Assembly (NCBI GenBank): GCA_903896615.1
Contig: CAITYM010000032.1
Span: 1 to 42,966 of the forward strand
DNA: 42,966 nucleotides
Direction: 5' to 3'
Origin: an uncultured Burkholderiales bacterium
Lineage (GTDB): Bacteria > Pseudomonadota > Gammaproteobacteria > Burkholderiales > Burkholderiaceae_C
Of the stretch, positions 1 through 8,290 are shown piece by piece. Position 1 is the stretch's first letter. The number at the start of each line of letters is the position of its first letter. The notes under the pieces are model-generated. The model was given only the letters and a program-made list of their open reading frames with translations. It did no database searches and was not told the DNA's origin. Position numbers and translations under genes: made by a program.

Positions 1-549
1 CGCAGGTATGCCAGCATCAAATGCATGTTTGATCATTTTCATCTCTGTCACCGTATCCGCTATATCAATAATTTCAGTTGGACAGTTACGCCCTGTTAAT
101 ACAACATGAACGTCTTTTGGACGGTTTTTTAAGGTGTTCACAACATCATTTAAATCGAGCCATCCAAAGATCAAAGGATAAGTGATTTCATCTAAAACTA
201 TCAGAAAAAAATCCTTGCTCAGGATACTAGACTTGGCTTTTTCCCAACCCTCTCTTGCAAGTTGTGCCGATCTATCTAGGTCATGGCTTTGCCAACTAAA
301 ACCATCGCCCAAGCCTTCTATGGGTATTCCTAATTTTTCAAAGACCCTGTGCTCACCAAAACGGGAGCTCGGAACCTTCATAAATTGGTATATTTTGACG
401 TGTTTTCCTCTGCCGTGAGCACGAATAGCAAGTCCAAATGCGGCTGTACTTTTACCCTTGCCGTCTCCTGTATTGATAATCAGCAACCCTTTGCGTTCAC
501 CAGTAGATGCTTCGTAGGGTTTTTCAGTGGGTGGAGATTTAATTTCCAT
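1..549 (-). CDS. cobO: Corrinoid adenosyltransferase, 3'-truncated by window edge
   Basis: Transfers the adenosyl group of ATP to cob(I)alamin or cob(I)yrinic acid a,c-diamide in the cytoplasm, making adenosylcobalamin. Reading from the ATG at 549, 183 residues are visible with no stop, so the last part lies outside the window; the family is about 200 residues, so roughly 15-20 are missing. The P-loop GDGKGKST is at residues 28-35, followed by AAFGLAIRAHG, and the VLDEIT segment and the VVLTGRN motif are both typical of the CobO/BtuR/CobA family. The ATG follows directly on the TAA stop of the ABC ATPase gene, so it is the last visible gene of the riboswitch-led B12 operon. No corrin-ring synthesis gene is visible, which fits salvage of imported corrinoid. 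Identity is certain at family level. Confidence 0.93.
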   Translation of the reverse strand, partial: MEIKSPPTEKPYEASTGERKGLLIINTGDGKGKSTAAFGLAIRAHGRGKHVKIYQFMKVPSSRFGEHRVFEKLGIPIEGLGDGFSWQSHDLDRSAQLAREGWEKAKSSILSKDFFLIVLDEITYPLIFGWLDLNDVVNTLKNRPKDVHVVLTGRNCPTEIIDIADTVTEMKMIKHAFDAGIPA

Positions 550-1329
550 TTAGATATCCGAAATCATTCTAGGTAGAGAAATCCAACGATCTTGAATTCG
601 ATCTATTCGAATTCTATTTTCAAAAACTTGTTCTATCGATTTGTGGGTCTTTACATCCGAGCATGACCCTTGATGTTGAATTTGACCACAGTTCAAAATA
701 ATTGCATCATCACCTAATAATGCAATTGATACTTCATGCAGGACACTTATGACAGTTTTTTGTTCAGATATGAGTGTCTTGACCGTATCCAACAAGTCTA
801 CTTGATGCGGGGGATCCAAATTTGCGAGTGGTTCATCCATTAGCAAAATATCTGATTTAACAGCTAAAGCACGAGCTAACAGGGCTCGTTGGCGTTCGCC
901 CCCTGATAGATCCTTTAATGCTCGGCCTTTAAGATCCCAGGCTTGAGTTCTCTTTAGAGCACTTTCTACTTCGAAGCGGTCCTCTTGACTTGGGGCAGTT
1001 AACCAACCCTGGTGGGGAACTCTCCCAAGCATTGCTACATCATAGACACTTAATTCATCTGCACTTGCTTGGTTTTGACCAAACCAAGCGATGTGGCGAG
1101 CCTTTTCTTTGCTGGTAGGACTTGAAGGTCCAAGCATTGGAAAGCTCACCTCTCCACTAAAGCTCATGAGCCCTGCCAATACTTTGAGTAAACTCGATTT
1201 CCCGGCCCCGTTGGGACCAATAATATTGGTCCACTTCCCCAATTTGATGTCGAGATTAATATCTTTTAGAACCTGCCGTGACCCGATCGCAGCATTGACG
1301 TTATGTAACGATATGGCTATTGGGGTCAT
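550..1329 (-). CDS. btuD: Cobalamin/iron-siderophore-type ABC transporter ATP-binding protein
   Basis: ATPase that energises corrinoid import across the inner membrane with the permease encoded just upstream. The 259-residue protein has Walker A GPNGAGKS (residues 38-45), the signature LSGGERQR near 140, Walker B ILLMDEP followed by the D-loop near 160, and a switch His in SVLHEVS near 198. The ATG overlaps the permease stop by four bases (ATGA), indicating translational coupling. The family (FecE/BtuD/HmuV) also serves iron-siderophore and haem; the assignment to B12 comes from the cobalamin riboswitch, btuB and cobO in the same operon rather than from the ATPase itself. Confidence 0.9.
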   Translation of the reverse strand: MTPIAISLHNVNAAIGSRQVLKDINLDIKLGKWTNIIGPNGAGKSSLLKVLAGLMSFSGEVSFPMLGPSSPTSKEKARHIAWFGQNQASADELSVYDVAMLGRVPHQGWLTAPSQEDRFEVESALKRTQAWDLKGRALKDLSGGERQRALLARALAVKSDILLMDEPLANLDPPHQVDLLDTVKTLISEQKTVISVLHEVSIALLGDDAIILNCGQIQHQGSCSDVKTHKSIEQVFENRIRIDRIQDRWISLPRMISDI

Positions 1330-2345
1330 AGCGCTTCTTGATTAACGTTTTGTGAATACATCAGCCACAGGAGATAGGTACCTCCTAAGACTGCTGTCAA
1401 AATGCCAACCGGTAGTTCTTCAGGGGCAATTAGCCACCTTGCTCCTAGATCGGCAACAACAAGTAAAAGTCCTCCCGCAAGGCTAGATAAGAGAATCAAC
1501 CAATTGTGGGTTACCCGAAGTAGGGAGCGAATTAAGTGAGGAGAAGCGAGACCCACAAAAGCAATTAAACCCGTTTGAGCTACGGCGGCACCAATGGCCA
1601 ATGCAAGCACGAAAATTAGACTTGCCCGTAACGGAGGTAAATGAACTCCCAAGCTAGTGGCTGTAGATTCACCCAGGCTAAGTGCGTCCAAGGCTTTGCT
1701 TAAAAACCACGAAAGTGAAGCGCAAATTAACCAAATGCTGCCCATTAAAACAATAGAGTTCCAATTCATAAAACTTGTAGTCCCTAGTAAAAAGGACTGC
1801 ATAGTTTGAATAATCTTTGGATCCATGAGTGTGATTAGGGATGTAATCGCACCTAAGATTACGCCGACAATAATACCCGCTAACAAAAGTCGCATGGTTT
1901 GTTGAACGCCGCGGGACAAAATGATGGTTAAAGAAACAGCGAGTATTGCTCCTAAGAAAGCAGCCCCACTTAGTCCGAGTTTGAATAACCAAGACGAGCC
2001 ATCAAGCGTTGATCCGAATGCGGTCATTATGAAGGCCACTCCCAGCGATGCACCAGAAGCACTCCCAAGCAAGTACGGATCCGCAAGGGGGTTCCTAAAT
2101 AGTCCTTGCGCAAGCGCCCCTGACAAACCCAGTAGCGCTCCCGCAAGCCAAGCGCCAAGAGTACGAGGTAAACGAATATCCCAGATAATCTGTAAGCCAC
2201 TTGGATCATGGAGGGTGGCCGGTGTAATTTCAAAACCAGAGCTTCCAATGGCACAGCCCAAACCCACAAAGATTACGGATAACACACAAAGTGCAGTTGT
2301 TACTGTCCTTCTGCGGTTGTTAGGTTGTGAATCAAAAGAATTCAA
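1326..2345 (-). CDS. btuC: Cobalamin ABC transporter permease (FecCD family)
   Basis: Integral inner-membrane permease for corrinoids, expected to work as a homodimer with the ATPase next door. It has about ten hydrophobic segments and FecCD-family blocks such as IRLPRTLGAWLAGALLGLSG near the N-terminus and FVGLASPHLIR in the C-terminal half, the region that contacts the ATPase. I place the start at the TTG at 2345 (339 residues) because it forms a four-base TTGA overlap with the btuF stop, the same arrangement as the ATGA overlap at its other end. A TTG at 2372 would add nine residues and overlap btuF by 31 bases. It belongs to the B12 operon and is presumably under the riboswitch upstream of btuB. 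Confidence 0.9.
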   Translation of the reverse strand: MNSFDSQPNNRRRTVTTALCVLSVIFVGLGCAIGSSGFEITPATLHDPSGLQIIWDIRLPRTLGAWLAGALLGLSGALAQGLFRNPLADPYLLGSASGASLGVAFIMTAFGSTLDGSSWLFKLGLSGAAFLGAILAVSLTIILSRGVQQTMRLLLAGIIVGVILGAITSLITLMDPKIIQTMQSFLLGTTSFMNWNSIVLMGSIWLICASLSWFLSKALDALSLGESTATSLGVHLPPLRASLIFVLALAIGAAVAQTGLIAFVGLASPHLIRSLLRVTHNWLILLSSLAGGLLLVVADLGARWLIAPEELPVGILTAVLGGTYLLWLMYSQNVNQEAL

Positions 2346-3202
2346 GGAATAAGGCCCTTGGTTGTAATGCAATTAGCAATGATTTGCGCGCCTTCTCCCA
2401 TTCTAGGCCCAGGACGAAGGACCACATCAGATTGATCCTTTGAGAGCGCGCAAACTCTATTGGCTTTAATAGCGCTCAACTGTTTCCATCCTGGTCTTTG
2501 AGTGAGATCAAGTAGATTGTTGTCTCCAACAATAATGAGCTCAGGATCAGCTTTAACTATAAACTCTGGATTGAGTTTGGGAAACTCCCCCAAACTCTTC
2601 GGGACAATATTTTGAACCCCTAAGCGGCTCAGTGTTTCTCCAATGAATGATGATTGTCCAGCAGCGTATGGCCCAGTCGAAACTTCAAAATAAACGCGAA
2701 GGTTTTTAACGCTAGAAGGAAGCGATTTTGCAACTTTTGTAATCTCAGTTTGCATAGATTGCCAAACACTTTGTGATTTATGAGTATTAAAGATAAGGTC
2801 TAATTTATTTAAGGAGCGCCTAACGTCTTCGTGAGTCTGTGTCTCAATTACGAAAACTTTGATGCCAAGTTGCTGCAACTTATGAATAACGCGTTGATTA
2901 TTAGATAGCAATACGAGGTCAGGTTTTAAGGAAACGAGAAGTTCTATATTGGGCGTCAGTCCGCCGCCGAGATGAGGAAGAGCCTTTACAGGTGGAGGTG
3001 AATTGGAGTAATCATCAACTCCAACCAACGAAGTGCATTGACCGATACTGCAGACTGACTCTGTGATGGACGGCAGTAAACTGATAACTCGAACTGAAGG
3101 TGAAGAAAGGATTATCTTTTCCCCACTATCGTCAGTTATCTCATTGGCAAAAGCCTGTGGTGCAAATAAAAAAAATGATAATAGAAATATCTTTAGATAC
3201 AT
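2342..3202 (-). CDS. btuF: Periplasmic cobalamin-binding protein
   Basis: Class III periplasmic binding protein that delivers corrinoid to the permease. The 286-residue precursor starts with a clear Sec signal peptide (charged MYLK, a Leu/Phe-rich core, likely cleavage after AFA near residue 19). The mature part opens with the family pattern of a short beta strand and then RVISLLPSITE, and continues with PNIELLVSLKPDLVLL, both typical of BtuF/HemT/FepB-like proteins. There is no lipobox cysteine, so it should be soluble. It lies 76 bases after btuB and overlaps the permease start. B12 specificity is inferred from the operon; the fold family is clear. Confidence 0.88.
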   Translation of the reverse strand: MYLKIFLLSFFLFAPQAFANEITDDSGEKIILSSPSVRVISLLPSITESVCSIGQCTSLVGVDDYSNSPPPVKALPHLGGGLTPNIELLVSLKPDLVLLSNNQRVIHKLQQLGIKVFVIETQTHEDVRRSLNKLDLIFNTHKSQSVWQSMQTEITKVAKSLPSSVKNLRVYFEVSTGPYAAGQSSFIGETLSRLGVQNIVPKSLGEFPKLNPEFIVKADPELIIVGDNNLLDLTQRPGWKQLSAIKANRVCALSKDQSDVVLRPGPRMGEGAQIIANCITTKGLIP

Positions 3203-3278
3203 AACGTCTTTATAAGCAAAATCATATTTAATTTTAGAGAGTTGATTTTAAAGAAAGCTCTATCTATAGTTGGGGGCG

Positions 3279-5348
3279 TTAAAAAGAGTATCTTCCAAGT
3301 AAGCTAATATTTCTACCCGGATTAGGATAAACGTTGTAGTGTGGGCTTGCAATATTTTGTCCAAAAATCGCAGTATCAAAATACTTTCTGTCAAAAACAT
3401 TATTTAAGTTTGCCGTGAATAGCCACTGTTTCATGGAATATCGATAGCTCATGTCCGCCACAGGGTAGGAACCTAATTTAATTAGATTCGTGTTGTCTCC
3501 TTGTGCATATTGAGCACCCACAACTCTTTCCATAAAACCAATAGTTTGATTCTGATCGATCGCAACATCTATCCCGCCGCTGAATGTGTAGTTTGGTGTT
3601 CCAGAAACGCTCTTATCGTATATATTGTCGGACGTGTTCGTAAGGGAATCAGTCAAGAACTTTGCTTGCACAAAGTTAAGGCTTGCTTTAACAGTTAAAT
3701 AATTATTTGATTTATATTGATCTGCTAACTCAATTCCTTGGCGAAAGGTTTTTGAAGCATTCACATTGCTGAGGGTGGTTGCATCTAAAATGATTTCATT
3801 TTGGATATTGGATCTGTAAATTTTGAATGTGCTTTTGTTGGTGGCGGTGCTTTGGATAACACCTAATTCAAAATCTTTGTTAATTTGTGGTAACAAACTT
3901 AGGGTGTTATTTAAGCAGTTATGGTTCCCGGAAAATCCAGCACAAAATGACCCATAAAGATCGTCAACATTTGCAATCCTATAACTTTGAGCTGCCTTAG
4001 CGTAACTTGATACGCTATTTGATAGCGATCTAGAGTACTGCAATTCATAAGCATTTAAATTAATTTTTCCATTCTGACTAGAACCCGTGTTTGTTTGATC
4101 GTTGTAAATTTTTGTGAATAATTCCTTACGAAAACCAATGGATATTTTGTCTATTTCAGTAACACGAAAATCGTCTTGAATAAACCCGCCGCCTCCTTTT
4201 TGAGTTGCATGGACTGAATCGATTGATTGCTGATCATTTGCTCCGCCGTCTCTTAGCCACGAACTCCCATCCACTCCTATAGTCATACTGTTTCCAGTAA
4301 GTAAAAAATCACCAATTTTTGCCTTGAATGAATATCCGTCTTGAAAGCCATTGAAACTTGAGGTATATGCATACGGGTCTGTAGAATCTCCAGTGATTGG
4401 GTTATAAGCAACTCCAGCGGGTTGGCTATTAACAGCGTTTATTGAATATGTTCTTTTAAATACATCCGCCAAATACTCCACTTTGCCATCAATTATTTTT
4501 AAATAACTACTTGCTAAATCGTTTTTATTATTAAACGTGTTCGCTGCCAAAAGTGTTGAAAGGTTGTATTGGGCTTGAGTGGGATTAAGTGCAAATTGAG
4601 CTTGAGATAATCCTCCGGAAAGGAGCGAATTATTTGTATCCGTGCTTAACTTTATTCCAGCGAAAACGTTTGTCGTCACGTTGTAATCTAGGTTTACTCC
4701 GCCTGTTCTATTTTGACTACTATTTTGATCCCTATAGCCTTGAGAGTTTTGCGATTTCTCGTAAGCACTAATTTGCAGATTGTTAATATTTTTTGATGCG
4801 TAGGCGCTAGATTGGTAGGTTCCGAAGCTGCCAACACTTGCGCTTACCACCCCTAGATCTGCTTTTTGTTTATTTGTGATGATGTTAATCACACCTGATG
4901 TAGCGCTCTCTCCATACAGGACACTGCTTGATCCTCTGACAATTTCGATATGATCAATTAATTCAACTGGAACTGTCCAAATTCTTGCTGCTGACTGCTG
5001 ATTTTCTGATAATCGCACGCCGTCTAGAAGAACTAACACGTTGTTATCTGAAGTAGCCCCATATCCACGTATATCAATTGATGAGTTTAAATTGCCAGAT
5101 AGGTCTGTTCTTGTATTGATATTTCCTAATTTTTGTAAAACATCCCCCACATTGGTAAGCCCACTATTTCTAATGGAACTTGATGTAATGATCTCAGTTT
5201 GTGGAAGGGAGTTTTCAATCGACTCTTGAAAGCCTGTTCCGTAGACATAAACTTCAGACAAAAGATGATTCGGTTCACAGAGCGCACTGCAGGCGTAAAA
5301 AATTAAAGCACAAGCGAGGCTGTGCTTGAGGGGTGTATTAGATTTCAT
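3279..5348 (-). CDS. btuB: TonB-dependent outer-membrane cobalamin receptor
   Basis: Outer-membrane 22-strand barrel with a plug, taking up cobalamin using TonB energy. The 689-residue precursor has a signal peptide (cleavage likely after SALC near residue 24) and a TonB-box-like EVYVYGT right after it. The plug follows, with VLVLLDGVRL, IDHIEIVRGSSSVLYGESATSGVINI and then long alternating barrel strands. The protein ends in aromatic Phe (GRYSF), the usual outer-membrane-protein sorting signal. The cobalamin riboswitch directly upstream and the btuF-btuC-btuD-cobO genes downstream support BtuB over other TonB receptors. No Shine-Dalgarno is obvious; the stretch before the ATG is very GC-rich and could be folded by the riboswitch expression platform. 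Confidence 0.92.
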   Translation of the reverse strand: MKSNTPLKHSLACALIFYACSALCEPNHLLSEVYVYGTGFQESIENSLPQTEIITSSSIRNSGLTNVGDVLQKLGNINTRTDLSGNLNSSIDIRGYGATSDNNVLVLLDGVRLSENQQSAARIWTVPVELIDHIEIVRGSSSVLYGESATSGVINIITNKQKADLGVVSASVGSFGTYQSSAYASKNINNLQISAYEKSQNSQGYRDQNSSQNRTGGVNLDYNVTTNVFAGIKLSTDTNNSLLSGGLSQAQFALNPTQAQYNLSTLLAANTFNNKNDLASSYLKIIDGKVEYLADVFKRTYSINAVNSQPAGVAYNPITGDSTDPYAYTSSFNGFQDGYSFKAKIGDFLLTGNSMTIGVDGSSWLRDGGANDQQSIDSVHATQKGGGGFIQDDFRVTEIDKISIGFRKELFTKIYNDQTNTGSSQNGKINLNAYELQYSRSLSNSVSSYAKAAQSYRIANVDDLYGSFCAGFSGNHNCLNNTLSLLPQINKDFELGVIQSTATNKSTFKIYRSNIQNEIILDATTLSNVNASKTFRQGIELADQYKSNNYLTVKASLNFVQAKFLTDSLTNTSDNIYDKSVSGTPNYTFSGGIDVAIDQNQTIGFMERVVGAQYAQGDNTNLIKLGSYPVADMSYRYSMKQWLFTANLNNVFDRKYFDTAIFGQNIASPHYNVYPNPGRNISLLGRYSF

Positions 5349-5439
5349 AAATGCTTACCAACAAGGCGGCCGCGGGCCTCTCCCACGTAGGCACTGGGTC
5401 TCAACAACTACAAGCACTCCCGCATGTAATTGACGATGT

Positions 5440-5595
5440 TGTTAGCCGGTATCCGGGCTTACAAACTTGACTCAATGACCTTCCCAGCATTTGCCAGTGG
5501 TAATTCGATTGAGCTAGTACTTGGGGGTACGTTTGCTTACCGTTGCGGGGACAGCACAGGTTAACTCTTTTGAGTCTCTGTTTCCCGTTTAACTG
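5440..5595 (-). promoter_or_regulatory. Cobalamin (AdoCbl-class) riboswitch in the btuB leader
   Basis: On the minus strand this leader carries the diagnostic cobalamin-aptamer blocks in order. They are a GGGAA-type element near 5580-5590, CTGTCCCCGCAACGGTAAG at about 5535-5553, CCACTGG followed by GGGAAGG in the peripheral stem (about 5485-5510), and the B12 box AAGCCCGGATACCGGC at 5445-5460. About 90 bases separate the B12 box from the btuB ATG. That stretch holds possible alternative pairings: minus-strand CTAACAAC (5438-5445) can pair with GTTGTTGAG (5400-5408), and a GC-rich run lies at 5365-5378 just before the start. There is no U-rich terminator, so translational control is more likely than attenuation. 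Boundaries are approximate. Confidence 0.93.
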
Positions 5596-5646
5596 TTTTT
5601 GAAGATTTCAAAAACGAGCACTATCAACAATTAAACTATATCACAC

Positions 5647-6219
5647 CTAAACCACGAGTAAGATTTTGAACCGATGGGCATGGCCAGATCCGTACATGGG
5701 TGGTTTTGTAAACGTCTCTATTAATATGCCGCCGTTCTTTTCAATGACTCGAATGGATTCTTTATTGCTGATATCTGTGACAAGATACACAAAGGGTAAT
5801 CCCTGCAGTTTGGCAACTTTTAGAATCTCTCCTAAGGCAAAGCTGGCATATCCTTTGTTTTGCTCCCAAGGTACAACTGAGTAGCCAATGTGACCCATCA
5901 AATGGGGCGGTAGTTCAGTGGTGCCTTTTTGCCATCTCAGAGATATAGTCCCGCAGTACTGCATCTTGTGCTCATCCCAAATCCACCGTCGAAGGCTCGG
6001 AACGGCATAGGCCACGGTTTGGTCCGGTAGCAAGTAGGGTAGGGCGCGCGCGTCTAAATCGTCAAAGAATTCCAGGAATTGAGTAGGGTTCTCCTGTATT
6101 TCATCGATTTTGTTTTTTACAGACACTGCTGAGGTGCCAGTAGGCAGGTCATGCCATCCCCTTTTTAGAGAGTTGATGTAACTTAGAACATGCGACAGGT
6201 TGGGTTTAATGAGTTGCAT
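5647..6219 (-). CDS. GNAT-family N-acetyltransferase
   Basis: Predicted acetyl-CoA-dependent N-acetyltransferase of 190 residues, cytoplasmic, acceptor unknown. The central block HIGYSVVPWEQNKGYASFALGEILKVA (near residues 110-135) is the GNAT beta4-loop-alpha3 with the acetyl-CoA pyrophosphate loop (QNKGYA), and DISNKESIRVIEKNGG is the usual last helix and strand of the fold. It resembles acetyltransferases of the YjcK/RimJ-like group that take diverse small molecules. The gene starts 13 bases after the MerR-type regulator gene on the same strand, so the two probably form a bicistron. It ends about 50 bases before the riboswitch region, so read-through into the B12 operon is possible. Confidence 0.8.
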   Translation of the reverse strand: MQLIKPNLSHVLSYINSLKRGWHDLPTGTSAVSVKNKIDEIQENPTQFLEFFDDLDARALPYLLPDQTVAYAVPSLRRWIWDEHKMQYCGTISLRWQKGTTELPPHLMGHIGYSVVPWEQNKGYASFALGEILKVAKLQGLPFVYLVTDISNKESIRVIEKNGGILIETFTKPPMYGSGHAHRFKILLVV

Positions 6220-6232
6220 TTAAGAGGGGCTA

Positions 6233-7348
6233 TTAGGGCTCTAAAGTGAAGCCTTCGTGAGCAGCAAGGCGCTCAAGGGCCAATTCAAAGAGCGCGCGGG
6301 CTGTTCCCGATACGATGCTTAAATAGCCGTGCATTTCCTTGTCACCCTGGGACTGACTTTGGCAATCTTGGCTGTACTTCTCAAACCCAGCAAGTTGTGT
6401 CAGTATTTCACTAACGTGCTTAGGGCACTCGCAAAAGATATTTGTTGAAATCGACGCGATTTTTAGCAATGACTCGTCAGAGTATTTTCTTGGTGGTATC
6501 AAAGCTAAACCTAGGGGTTGTGATAAATAATCATTCGAGAGAGTGCTGGGTACTCGTACCGATTGTTCTTCATTGCCGAACATTACAGCTGATATTAACT
6601 CTGCTAATTCTGGCTCAGTGAGTGGTTCTCTTTTAGGTACCATCCCATTTCTTCGCAAGAACTCTGTAGTTATAGTTGGAGCGAATTGGTAAAGAACAAT
6701 TACTCGCTGGTAATGTTGGGAGCTAGCTAATCTACATATCGACTCTGCACTTTCTTGGTGAAGGGTATTTTGACTTACAACTAAAAGTTGACTTGGTGCA
6801 TCTTGAGCTATTGTTGCAGCAGTTTTTGCCGATCCTTGAGAAACAGCTTCTTGCAAATCTGAATAAATAATTTCAATTTGTAATTTTGCCCTTGTGAGCG
6901 CTTGAACAAATTTCGATCCATTAAGCCGACTTGCTAGAGCCAGGCCTACGACAGTAGCTTTTACTGGTGTAGTTTCTTCGGTCCTTTTCTCGCTCAAGTT
7001 CTCGTTTTGTTGGACATTCATTAATTGAGCAACAAGGCGGGCTTCGTTTCGGGGAAGGGCTGTGCTGTTGCTTAACTCAGCGAGTCTGTATTTTCTTAAT
7101 AAGTTTTGCAGCTCATTATTGGTAAGTTTTGCAACGGTACTAATGGATTGGCCATGTTCACTGAGCAACTTGAATAATGAAGCGCGTTCAACATCAGATT
7201 GAGAATAGACTCGGTGCTTGCCGTCTGTTTTTGTGGGGGTGAGAGCTTGGTATCTGTTTTCCCAATCTCTAATCGTAGTCACTGGGATTCCGGTCAGCTC
7301 TGACAATGCACCAATTTTGTAACATAGCGAGCTTGGTAGTTTTTCCAT
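6233..7348 (-). CDS. MerR-family regulator with degenerate cobalamin-binding-like C-terminal region
   Basis: DNA-binding regulator of 371 residues. Residues 8-75 form a MerR winged helix (YKIGALSELTGIPVTTIRDWENRY, then HRVYSQSDV). Residues about 130-255 look like a Rossmann-type fold in the position where LitR/CarH-type regulators bind B12. The DxHxxG cobalamin motif expected near IIYSDLQEAV (159-169) is absent, so B12 binding is doubtful. The C-terminal segment with CECPKHVSEILTQL and ARALFELALERL resembles a tail I associate with burkholderial MerR proteins. It is divergent from an Rrf2-type gene and shares a 162-base intergenic region with it containing a near-perfect palindrome. Its target is unknown; proximity to the B12 operon is suggestive only. 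Confidence 0.82.
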   Translation of the reverse strand: MEKLPSSLCYKIGALSELTGIPVTTIRDWENRYQALTPTKTDGKHRVYSQSDVERASLFKLLSEHGQSISTVAKLTNNELQNLLRKYRLAELSNSTALPRNEARLVAQLMNVQQNENLSEKRTEETTPVKATVVGLALASRLNGSKFVQALTRAKLQIEIIYSDLQEAVSQGSAKTAATIAQDAPSQLLVVSQNTLHQESAESICRLASSQHYQRVIVLYQFAPTITTEFLRRNGMVPKREPLTEPELAELISAVMFGNEEQSVRVPSTLSNDYLSQPLGLALIPPRKYSDESLLKIASISTNIFCECPKHVSEILTQLAGFEKYSQDCQSQSQGDKEMHGYLSIVSGTARALFELALERLAAHEGFTLEP

Positions 7349-7403
7349 TTTTTTACTAAATGAGTAGATATTGAATAGATTGTAGTGTGATTTTTGTCAA
7401 AAT

Positions 7404-7419
7404 AACCTAATATTTGGTT
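7404..7419. promoter_or_regulatory. Near-perfect 16-bp palindrome between the MerR and Rrf2 genes
   Basis: The sequence AACCTAATATTTGGTT is symmetric at seven of eight paired positions. It sits centrally in the AT-rich 162-base region between two divergent regulator genes, about 56 bases upstream of the MerR-type start and 92 upstream of the Rrf2-type start. Both encoded families bind such dyads, so it is a candidate operator for autoregulation. That function is inferred. Confidence 0.4.
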
Positions 7420-7510
7420 GTAAATATAATTTTGCGTAGATTTTATGTTTTTTAAGCTTTAGAATTCGAATTGGTTTGACCACATAACATAAACATTACG
7501 CGAGGAATTT

Positions 7511-8092
7511 ATGATTTCAAAGCGCGCTATTACAGGGCTTGATGTCACAGTGCTAATTGCCTGTGGATCCAGGACCAAGATGGTTACTACGACTGAGTTG
7601 TCAGAGTCGACGGGATTATCTGTCTCTAATTTAGAACAAATCCTCAAGCAACTTAAAAATAATCAGATCATCAAGTCTGTCAAAGGACCTGGTGGAGGCT
7701 ATCAACTTAGTGCTAATTTAGAGCAACTCACCGTTCTAGATTTGGTACGTATTTTTGATAAATCCAGCACCCATTCAAAAGTACCCACCCCAAAAGCTGA
7801 GCTAAATTCGCAGCAATTAGATAGCTCAATGGACTTAAGTGAGGACTTAACTCAGTTGGTTATTGACTCTGAGTCAATTGAGAACTCATTCGTTTCATTG
7901 ATTGAGGAGTTTTTAGCTTCTCAAAAACTAATTGATTTGATATCGCTTTTACCTCAGTGGAGTGCAACTGAGTCTAGTTCAATGACTACAGGACGTTTTA
8001 AGCTAAAAGATCCTCCGCCCAGAATGATTCCAAGAAGCCCTAACTCTGTCTTTCAACTCTCCGCTTTTATGGCCACACCGGCATTTGGTTGA
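7511..8092 (+). CDS. Rrf2-family transcriptional regulator lacking Fe-S cysteines
   Basis: Predicted DNA-binding regulator of 193 residues. Residues 1-83 are an Rrf2 winged helix: MVTTTELSESTGLSVSNLEQIL is the recognition-helix region, GPGGGYQLS is the wing, and LTVLDLVRIFD begins the dimerisation helix. IscR and NsrR hold an Fe-S cluster with three cysteines after that helix; here the only cysteine is Cys18, so no cluster of that kind is possible. The C-terminal 100 residues are acidic and Ser-rich, then Pro/Arg-rich near the end, and are longer than in typical Rrf2 proteins. The start is well supported by GAGGA eight bases before the ATG. The ligand and targets are unknown. Confidence 0.82.
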   Translation: MISKRAITGLDVTVLIACGSRTKMVTTTELSESTGLSVSNLEQILKQLKNNQIIKSVKGPGGGYQLSANLEQLTVLDLVRIFDKSSTHSKVPTPKAELNSQQLDSSMDLSEDLTQLVIDSESIENSFVSLIEEFLASQKLIDLISLLPQWSATESSSMTTGRFKLKDPPPRMIPRSPNSVFQLSAFMATPAFG

Positions 8093-8290
8093 TCAAGGGG
8101 CTTAGACGAGATGCTAGGAGGGGTTTGTTTTAATTACCCCATTCGTTGTGTTTAGCAAATAGTAGTTTGAATATCCACACTTTTATCAATGGAGTACTGG
8201 AGAGTCCCTAGGATTGCAAGCTCAATGACACTTCCATTGGTATCCTGGGTAACTGTTGCTGGATTCCAAGGTTTGATTACTATAGCTTGG

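Noticed and set aside
6650-6950. Cobalamin-binding site in the MerR-type regulator
   Set aside because: The DxHxxG motif that would hold cobalamin is absent, so no cofactor claim is made.
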